NCBI GenBank assembly: GCA_947496235.1
Contig: CANMCE010000003.1
Coordinates: 372,001 to 436,000 of the forward strand
Origin: an uncultured Glaciecola sp.
GTDB lineage: Bacteria; Pseudomonadota; Gammaproteobacteria; Enterobacterales; Alteromonadaceae
Length of the DNA: 64,000 bases
Reading direction: 5' to 3'
Shown here: positions 47,199 to 52,402 of the stretch, piece after piece
Position numbering within the stretch: the stretch's first letter is position 1
Layout of the letters: each line of letters begins with the position of its first letter
Translations under genes and position numbers: made by a program
The notes under the pieces: generated by a model
The model's database searches: none
The model's input: only the letters and a program-made list of their open reading frames with translations
Told to the model about the DNA's origin: nothing

Positions 47199-48109
47199 CA
47201 AAGCTGGTCATATTTGGTGAATGCATGTTGGAGCTCAGTACCCAATCAACTGAGCATTTAAATAGAAGTTTTGCAGGTGATACTTACAACACTGCGGTCT
47301 ATTTAAAACGCTGCGAACCAAAGATATCGGTGAGTTATTTAACCGCAATTGGCAATGATTTTATCAGTGATGAGCTGTTTGATGACATTGATAAAAAGGG
47401 AATTAAAACTGATTTAGTGCTGCGCAGTGAACAAGATACCCTTGGCCTTTATATGATTAAAAATGATCCTAACGGAGAGCGATCATTTTTATACTGGCGT
47501 TCACAATCAGCTGCTAAACAGACAATAAATCTTTTGGGCGATACAGTCATCGAGGCCGATTGGTTTTACTTCTCCGGTATTTCCATCGCTATATTAGACG
47601 AAGCGCAACGCAAGGCTTTGTTTGCAAAGTTGCAGCAGCTAAAACAAATAGGCTGTAAAATTATCTTTGACCCTAATTACCGTGCCCGACTATGGGAAAA
47701 TCCAGAAACAGCTCGCCACTGGATCGATATAGCCTATCAATGCGCAGATTTGGTTTTTCCGGGTGGCGATGATCATAAAGTACTGTTTGACCATGATTCA
47801 AGCGAGGACATTTACGCTTACTTGAAAGATAAAGATTGCGCCGAAATCGTCATTAAAAACGGTCCTACTGATATCAAAATTATCACAGGTCTGGAAGAGT
47901 GCATTGTCCCAGTTAAACCCTCTCAAAACGTGGTAGATACAACTTCCGCTGGCGATGCATTTAATGCAGGCTATCTAGCCTATAGATTAACTGGCAAATC
48001 CTGTTCCGAAAGTGCTAGATTTGGCGCTAAAGTTGCCAATGTGGTTATTGGTCAAAAAGGTGCAATCATTCCAGAAGATGTTTTTGACCAACAAATGGCG
48101 CTTTTGTAG
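47195..48109 (+). CDS. kdgK: 2-keto-3-deoxygluconate kinase
   Basis: A 304-residue PfkB-family sugar kinase. The catalytic Asp and anion hole are in DTTSAGDAFNAGYLAY (near residue 255), the sugar-binding part is FAGDTYNTAVYLKR, and the length fits KdgK. It phosphorylates KDG to KDPG for the Entner-Doudoroff aldolase, which is not encoded here. The start is a GTG overlapping the stop of the reductase gene by four bases. It is the last gene of the uxa operon; the integron cassettes begin right after. Confidence 0.9.
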   Translation: MTKLVIFGECMLELSTQSTEHLNRSFAGDTYNTAVYLKRCEPKISVSYLTAIGNDFISDELFDDIDKKGIKTDLVLRSEQDTLGLYMIKNDPNGERSFLYWRSQSAAKQTINLLGDTVIEADWFYFSGISIAILDEAQRKALFAKLQQLKQIGCKIIFDPNYRARLWENPETARHWIDIAYQCADLVFPGGDDHKVLFDHDSSEDIYAYLKDKDCAEIVIKNGPTDIKIITGLEECIVPVKPSQNVVDTTSAGDAFNAGYLAYRLTGKSCSESARFGAKVANVVIGQKGAIIPEDVFDQQMALL

Positions 48110-48124
48110 ATTCAATCCAAGATT

Positions 48125-48163
48125 TACCCTCATATATATGTCTAAGACATATACATGGGATAG
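48125..48163. other. imperfect hairpin between kdgK and the cassette run
   Basis: ATATGTC-TAA-GACATAT extended by imperfectly matching flanks on both sides. It has no T-run, so it is a poor terminator. It lies just past the stop of the last cassette gene, where another attC would be expected, so it may be a decayed attC. Confidence 0.35.
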
Positions 48164-48397
48164 TTAACTCAATTCGAAGTAGTAAAATTTATCAATTAGT
48201 TCATTCGCTAGCTCACAGCTAACAGGACCGAGGCCTTTAACTATAAAGTCAGGGACAGATAACTCTGCTTCGACTGTAGGAGCGCCTAACTTTTCTAGCG
48301 CACTTTTTTTAGTACCTCCACTTTCTCCTAGCTCTTTATAGCTACTTGCTAGAGAATTAATTGGAATTAGTAAGCTGAGTAATAAAAGTTGCTTCAT
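48164..48397 (-). CDS. cassette 5: small secreted protein, unknown
   Basis: A 77-residue protein with signal peptide (KQLLLLSLLIPINSLAS) and an acidic mature part (TKKSALEKLGAPTVEAELSVPDFIVKGLG). A longer ORF from 48517 exists, but it would run across the attC site, so the ATG at 48397 is chosen; this lies right after the attC core, as expected for a cassette gene. No family recognised. Confidence 0.6.
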   Translation of the reverse strand: MKQLLLLSLLIPINSLASSYKELGESGGTKKSALEKLGAPTVEAELSVPDFIVKGLGPVSCELANELIDKFYYFELS

Positions 48398-48512
48398 TCT
48401 TAATGCGCCATAATACCCCAATAACGAGCGAATGCTTGTTGCGAAAATGGCGAAACCGCAGCAAAAATACGTCCCAGCGAGCGCAGCGAGTGCGTTAATC
48501 ATGTTGTTAAGT
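48398..48512 (-). repeat. attC site 4
   Basis: 115 bp. The minus strand opens with ACTTAACAACATGATTAACGC and closes with TATTATGGCGCATTAAGA; the two ends pair imperfectly. The inner part contains a GC-rich hairpin (CACTCGCTGCGCTCGC). The 3' core reads ATTAAGA, one base off the GTT consensus, so this site may be weakened. Confidence 0.7.
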
Positions 48513-48923
48513 TTCATTTGCTCGATTCATCTTTATGTAAACCAATGAAGCAGTAACACCATAACATAGAGCTAAGATATCCCAATACCCACTGCCCCAA
48601 ACCGTAATTGCAGGTAACAAAACGATGATAGAACCTAATCCTAAATACAACAGCCTAATGTGTGAAGTGAACATTAGTAACGGAGTCACCAATACAAAGC
48701 TATAAACCAGCCCAACGAATCCAAACAAGACTGCGACATTCGCGGCGCCGCTCATTAATGAAAGGTAAGACGGTTGTTTATTAGTTTCCCAAGACACTAG
48801 AAAAAGAAAAGCAGCAACGAATGTTGCAAGTCCACCACAAAAATTGGCGAACAAAACTGCTTTGGCATATTTTTTATTGATTCTTTGTTTAATAATTCCC
48901 AAGAAACTTAACACCCGCAGCAT
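48507..48923 (-). CDS. cassette 4: four-helix membrane protein, unknown
   Basis: A protein of up to 138 residues with about four membrane helices (AVLFANFCGGLATFVAAFLF, AANVAVLFGFVGLVYSFVLV, LLYLGLGSIIVLLPAITVW, ILALCYGVTASLVYI). The ATG at 48923 lies inside attC site 3; a GTG at 48914 or a TTG a few codons later would place the start at the cassette's own 5' end and is equally likely. The TAA stop lies within the ACTTAAC core of attC 4. No family recognised. Confidence 0.6.
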   Translation of the reverse strand: MLRVLSFLGIIKQRINKKYAKAVLFANFCGGLATFVAAFLFLVSWETNKQPSYLSLMSGAANVAVLFGFVGLVYSFVLVTPLLMFTSHIRLLYLGLGSIIVLLPAITVWGSGYWDILALCYGVTASLVYIKMNRANET

Positions 48924-49001
48924 GGCCCGACCGAAGCAACGTGTAGGGAGGTCCGGCCAAATAGCGGAGGTATTTGGAGAGCATGGCTGTGATTGTTATG
49001 T
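48906..49001 (-). repeat. attC site 3
   Basis: 96 bp. Minus-strand 5' end ACATAACAATCACAGCCATG pairs with the 3' end (CATGCTGCGGGTGTTAAGT). The 3' core is GTTAAGT. The 5' core ACATAAC differs by one base from the ACTTAAC expected for cassette 3. Confidence 0.8.
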
Positions 49002-49008
49002 GTTTTCA

Positions 49009-49275
49009 TTAGGCTGGTCGACCAACTAGAACTAGCCGAATGCCTTGTGATATTTCTTCTGCCGTTTCGAGACTGAATTGAAACCAATATTCATTTTTAT
49101 TTGTGGCAAAATAGCTAAAACAGAATTCTTGTTCATCGGCATCAAAGCCCCCAATAAAATTACCTTGTTGAAACATGTCTCCTGATTCGATCTTTGACCA
49201 TTCAGGCAATCCAAGAGCTTTATCAAAAATCTCTTGGCAAATGGCCTTCAACTCTTGTTCTATTGGTATAACCAT
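49009..49275 (-). CDS. cassette 3: small acidic protein, unknown
   Basis: An 88-residue soluble protein (IEQELKAICQEIFDKALGL, then ESGDMFQQGNFIGGFDAD and FCFSYFATNKNEYWFQFSL). Starts 24 nt after the cassette boundary and stops 8 bp before attC 3. The layout is like small immunity or phage-type proteins, but no family can be named. Confidence 0.6.
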   Translation of the reverse strand: MVIPIEQELKAICQEIFDKALGLPEWSKIESGDMFQQGNFIGGFDADEQEFCFSYFATNKNEYWFQFSLETAEEISQGIRLVLVGRPA

Positions 49276-49293
49276 TACTCAGTTTCTACTTTC

Positions 49294-49383
49294 ACTTAAC
49301 GCCTCAGTAAATAACGCAGATTTGGCGACAGCCAAGGCTGTGTCTCAATGACCGAAGGAAATGAGTTAACTGACTCGTTATCT
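49294..49383 (-). repeat. attC site 2
   Basis: 90 bp. Minus-strand ends AGATAACGAGTCAG and CTGAGGCGTTAAGT are complementary over most of their length. The 5' core AGATAAC is the exact reverse complement of the GTTATCT that opens the same cassette. The stop of the DUF2442 gene lies inside this core. Confidence 0.85.
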
Positions 49384-49665
49384 TCTCGCACTATTGCCAA
49401 TCAACAACCCATTTACGCTAATGTCCTCATCAAGTTGCGGCCAATGGATACCTTCACCATCTCCCAGCAACTCCCAGTCTTCTAATTGTTCTTTCGTGGC
49501 CTTTGACAACCGTGGAAACCAAATCAAAGGCGCAGATATTTTTCTTCCGTCAATCAAAAAAACGGTTAAAGAATCCGCATCACACTCTACTGATTCCGCT
49601 AACGGGTGATGCTCAACTGCTAAAGTACTCATTCCAAGACTCCAATAAAGTTGTTCTATTCTCAT
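49378..49665 (-). CDS. cassette 2b: DUF2442 protein (putative antitoxin-like partner)
   Basis: A 95-residue protein matching DUF2442 (AESVECDADSLTVFLIDGRK, APLIWFPRLSKATKEQLEDW). The gene overlaps the upstream DUF4160 gene by 53 bp and shares its cassette. Pairs of DUF4160 and DUF2442 are common and have been suggested to be toxin-antitoxin-like; which partner is the toxin is not certain. If the real start is internal (MSTLAVEH..., 12 codons on), the overlap shrinks to 17 bp. Confidence 0.78.
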   Translation of the reverse strand: MRIEQLYWSLGMSTLAVEHHPLAESVECDADSLTVFLIDGRKISAPLIWFPRLSKATKEQLEDWELLGDGEGIHWPQLDEDISVNGLLIGNSARR

Positions 49666-49849
49666 TCACTAGCTGCTCAAGCTTCCTCAATTCTCGCGGT
49701 GGAAATCGAGTAGAGCTCGCAAGAGATACAGGCTGCAACCAAAATTTTGCAAGCATACGTTCTCGTTGAATGTGTATATGTGGAGGTTCTCCGTTCTCAT
49801 TACTAAAAAAGAAGAAACGGTAAGGACCTAATCTTAATACTGCTGGCAT
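49613..49849 (-). CDS. cassette 2a: DUF4160 protein (putative toxin-like partner)
   Basis: A 78-residue protein with the DUF4160 pattern: MPAVLRLGPYRFFFFSNENG, PPHIHIQRERMLAKFWLQPV and FPPRELRKLEQLVNENRTTLLESWNEYF. First gene of the two-gene cassette, about 46 nt after its boundary. Small two-gene TA-like cassettes are typical in integron arrays, where they may stabilise the array. Confidence 0.82.
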   Translation of the reverse strand: MPAVLRLGPYRFFFFSNENGEPPHIHIQRERMLAKFWLQPVSLASSTRFPPRELRKLEQLVNENRTTLLESWNEYFSS

Positions 49850-49889
49850 ATGATAAGATTAACTGAGAAAAGTGCAGATGCCAAATAGA

Positions 49890-49985
49890 AGATAACGCCC
49901 GGCTCACCGAGCAAATTTTGTTGGCGGCTTTTTTGGCGCAAAAAAGGTGACAATAAAATTTGTCCGGTGGAGCCGCTTGTTAAAC
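49890..49985 (-). repeat. attC site 1
   Basis: 96 bp. Minus-strand arms GTTTAACAAGCGGCTCCACCG and CGGTGAGCCGGGCGTTATCT pair with a few mismatches, and a second pairing (AAATTTTATTG with CAACAAAATTTG) lies inside. It is the clearest attC in the window. The stop of the cassette 1 gene lies 2 bp before it. Confidence 0.9.
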
Positions 49986-49987
49986 CT

Positions 49988-50524
49988 TTATTCAAATTGA
50001 GCACGATTGCTTATTATATAAGCACTTAGCAATGCATTTATATTATCAGGGTACTCATAAAATTGATCATCTAATTTTGAGAGCTTTTCGTTGCCTGACT
50101 CACCGATTTTCTCAAGTTGCGCCTGACGCACCCACCTATCGGGGGATGGCTTTGAACTAGGAAAAACAGAAAATGACTCGACAAGCATTTTTGCAACACT
50201 ATTTGCACCGATTGCTCTTAGCGCCAAGACAGCCTCAGCTGCATTATCACCGTAAGAGTTAAAGTAGTACTGATCAAAACCACCGTTGTTCACTTGCCCT
50301 TCAAGATCTAGGATTAATGCTACATAGCGTTCAGCAATATTTAATGACGAGTAATTTGGCCAGACATCTGGGTTAACTTTGCCGTGTATTTTTTCATAGA
50401 ACTCGTAGTTGAAAGCCCACTCTTCAATTTGCTTGTTTTCTAATTTTTGGATAAATTCATCCATACCTTCTCCCAAGGCAAATTGGCTTACTAGTAGACT
50501 TAACGATAGAAGTAGGTTTTTCAT
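49988..50524 (-). CDS. cassette 1: exported DMP19/DUF4375-like protein
   Basis: A 178-residue protein with a signal peptide (NLLLSLSLLVSQFALGEG) and a DUF4375 (DMP19-like) core: LILDLEGQVNNGGFDQYYFN, YGDNAAEAVLALRAIGA. Neisserial DMP19 is a DNA mimic that binds a repressor, but that is cytoplasmic; an exported form suggests a different role. The ATG is about 11 nt after the cassette boundary. No good ribosome site is visible. Confidence 0.72.
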   Translation of the reverse strand: MKNLLLSLSLLVSQFALGEGMDEFIQKLENKQIEEWAFNYEFYEKIHGKVNPDVWPNYSSLNIAERYVALILDLEGQVNNGGFDQYYFNSYGDNAAEAVLALRAIGANSVAKMLVESFSVFPSSKPSPDRWVRQAQLEKIGESGNEKLSKLDDQFYEYPDNINALLSAYIISNRAQFE

Positions 50525-50536
50525 ATTGGGTTTAAC

Positions 50537-50651
50537 AATCTTTTTATCTACACGTCTAGATACGCGCGAATCGACAGGTACTAGATATGCTTATGTAAGT
50601 CAATTTCATGGCAAACTAGAGAAAATGTCAATAAAAGGCTTATTCTTTCGC
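50537..50651. other. upstream edge of the cassette cluster
   Basis: 115 bp between the GTTAAAC core of cassette 1 and the next gene. On the minus strand it carries TTGACA with a weak -10 17 bp on (TGAAAT) and a TCTAGACGTGTAGA inverted repeat, but no attC-like arms. It could be a remnant attI/promoter region or plain chromosome; I cannot decide. Confidence 0.3.
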
Positions 50652-51371
50652 TTAATCAGCCCTTTCCAACTCTGCCTGTAACATGTCTTGAACATTAATT
50701 TGCGCGTTTCTCAAGGTATCGATCCACCTTTTATTAACTTCTAATGTAATCACAATATTTTTGAGGTGTCTGATGAATGTTCTGTCTTTACTCAACGCAG
50801 CAAAATCAAAATCTGCAAAACGGCTAAAATCATCGCCACGATCAAAGGACGCGACCATACCGTCTAAATATGAGGATTTTGAATAAATCCTAAGTTGCAT
50901 AGCATTAAAGCTTGTCAAAATAGTATTGTGTAAGGTAACTGCATCTTTAATGCTGGATACCAATTCTGTATTTTTAAAGACAGAAAATTTGCCTGAGCTG
51001 GTTAAATCCTCAATGCTTTCTTTTTGCATATGGGGTGTCGAACTAAACAGCAAGCTTTCAAAGCTCTTTGCCACATCATGCATATCTTCTGGTTTTAATT
51101 CGCCGGTTTCCAGAGCCTGAATGGCTACTTTGTGGTAGCCAATCCACTCGTTCAGTTTATCTATATGGTAACTATTACGGTCGATAGAAAGCGTAGTTTC
51201 TAGCAAAATTTGCTCTAAATAGGCTTTTTCTTGTTTGGCTTCCAAGCGTGCAATGTTCCATTCGGTGACTTGCAGACCTATAAAGATGCCGGCTACCACT
51301 ATAAGCAAGTCAAGGAATGCCGCGAACCAATCTTGACGTTTGAAATGACGAGATATTCGTTGATATAACAT
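50652..51371 (-). CDS. one-helix membrane protein of unknown function (paralogue A)
   Basis: A 239-residue protein: N-terminal cytoplasmic tail YQRISRHFKRQDW, one membrane helix (FLDLLIVVAGIFIGLQVTEW), then a long charged, mostly helical domain. The ATG at 51371 with AAGGAG is chosen over an ORF start 144 bases upstream that lacks one. It is divergent from, and similar in its N-terminal layout to, the gene at 51540 (helix ending in Thr-Glu-Trp / Thr-Gln-Glu-Trp). Function unknown. Confidence 0.7.
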   Translation of the reverse strand: MLYQRISRHFKRQDWFAAFLDLLIVVAGIFIGLQVTEWNIARLEAKQEKAYLEQILLETTLSIDRNSYHIDKLNEWIGYHKVAIQALETGELKPEDMHDVAKSFESLLFSSTPHMQKESIEDLTSSGKFSVFKNTELVSSIKDAVTLHNTILTSFNAMQLRIYSKSSYLDGMVASFDRGDDFSRFADFDFAALSKDRTFIRHLKNIVITLEVNKRWIDTLRNAQINVQDMLQAELERAD

Positions 51372-51539
51372 TTCCAACTCCTTTTGAATGCAATGACCAA
51401 ATACTGTTAAAGTAAAATAGAAAAAAGAGCAGAATGCGTTTAACTTAATGCGTCTATATGAATGAAATGCTCGATTAACTAAAAAATACCCTGCTTCCGT
51501 GTTTAAGCTTACCATTAAATCAGCTCATAGGAGGAACTG

Positions 51540-52334
51540 ATGTTAAGAAGACTAAGTCGCAAATTGCAGAACTTGCAAGGCATTAAACAATGGTCAATGG
51601 AATTTATCATTGTTGTATTTGGTGTCCTCCTCGCCCTTTGGACTCAAGAATGGGTCAAACAGTTAAATGACAAGGAAACGGCTGATATTATTGCTGAAGC
51701 CATGGACCAGGATCTGCTCTTTATGGCAACTGGCACCATGCGACGCTTTAGTGCTCAGCCATGTATGTTGGAAAGTTTGAAAAACCTGGCAACAGTTGTA
51801 AAAACGCCTAATGGGGAAGCTTTTGTAAAACCGCCTATCGCCAAAGCAACGGATGAAAGCGATGCGGCGTTTAATACCTATTATCCTGTGCCTTTGTGGT
51901 CTTATTACACAAGAGCCTTTGATCGAGCCATTGCCACAGGTGCATTTGATCATATGTCTATTGAAAAGGTTGAATTGTACGGGGAAGCCTATGGCTGGGT
52001 GGTTCAAATGATTGAAATAGAAGAAGCAGAAGATGCACTGACTTCTCGTCTAGCCATGGTTGAGATGATTGAACTTATGGATGAATCCACAAGGTTGACC
52101 TTGAGTCGCGACATAGCTGCTTTAAATGGTTTAAATGCGTCTATGCTTAACAGCGGACGTTTTCTGTTTGAAAGCATGAATAAATTGGGTTTACGGCCAA
52201 GTGAGGAAAATATCGAACTTTGGCATTACATCAATAAACGCTCTCAAGAAGTTCGAGGAGATTGCGTACAAGATTTTCCTCTCGATTTTACCGGTAAATA
52301 TACGGGGAAATCTTGGACAACATCTGTCAATTAG
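51540..52334 (+). CDS. one-helix membrane protein of unknown function (paralogue B)
   Basis: A 264-residue protein starting MLRRLSRKLQ, with one membrane helix (MEFIIVVFGVLLALWTQEW) near residue 20-38 and a large, probably periplasmic helical domain. An AGGAGG lies 6 bases before the ATG. It resembles the divergent gene at 50652 in architecture. Proteins of this sort are frequent in Alteromonadales, often in small clusters, and no function is known to me. Confidence 0.7.
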   Translation: MLRRLSRKLQNLQGIKQWSMEFIIVVFGVLLALWTQEWVKQLNDKETADIIAEAMDQDLLFMATGTMRRFSAQPCMLESLKNLATVVKTPNGEAFVKPPIAKATDESDAAFNTYYPVPLWSYYTRAFDRAIATGAFDHMSIEKVELYGEAYGWVVQMIEIEEAEDALTSRLAMVEMIELMDESTRLTLSRDIAALNGLNASMLNSGRFLFESMNKLGLRPSEENIELWHYINKRSQEVRGDCVQDFPLDFTGKYTGKSWTTSVN

Positions 52335-52353
52335 GAGTTCTCCCTTGATAAAA

Positions 52354-52380
52354 AAAACGGCCATTAAAGATGGCCGTTTT
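52354..52380. terminator. bidirectional terminator between convergent genes
   Basis: AAAACGGCCAT, loop TAAAG, ATGGCCGTTTT. It ends both the gene at 51540 and the TonB receptor gene at 52403. Confidence 0.88.
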
Positions 52381-52402
52381 ACATTCTAATATATTAGAAG
52401 AT

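Larger units (their letters stand above)
48164..50536 (-). mobile_element. integron cassette cluster without integrase (CALIN), five cassettes
   Basis: Six small genes in five cassettes, all on the minus strand and each set off by an attC-like imperfect inverted repeat (48398-48512, 48906-49001, 49294-49383, 49890-49985). Cassette ends agree with integron rules: cassette 1 starts with GTTAAAC (50536-50530) and ends with GTTTAAC (49985-49979); cassette 2 starts GTTATCT and ends AGATAAC; cassette 4 starts GTTAAGT and ends ACTTAAC. Cassette 3 shows one mismatch. No IntI gene is in the window and no clear attI is seen at 50537-50651. Gene starts lie 10-50 nt after the cassette boundary, as usual. 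Confidence 0.85.

Noticed and set aside
48398-48517. Extended start at 48517 for the cassette 5 gene
   Set aside because: The extra 40 codons run across an attC site. The ATG at 48397 directly follows the attC core and opens a signal peptide.
50537-51371. An integron integrase or attI at the upstream edge of the cassette run
   Set aside because: The gene there encodes a one-helix membrane protein without tyrosine-recombinase motifs, and no attI-like sequence is clear.
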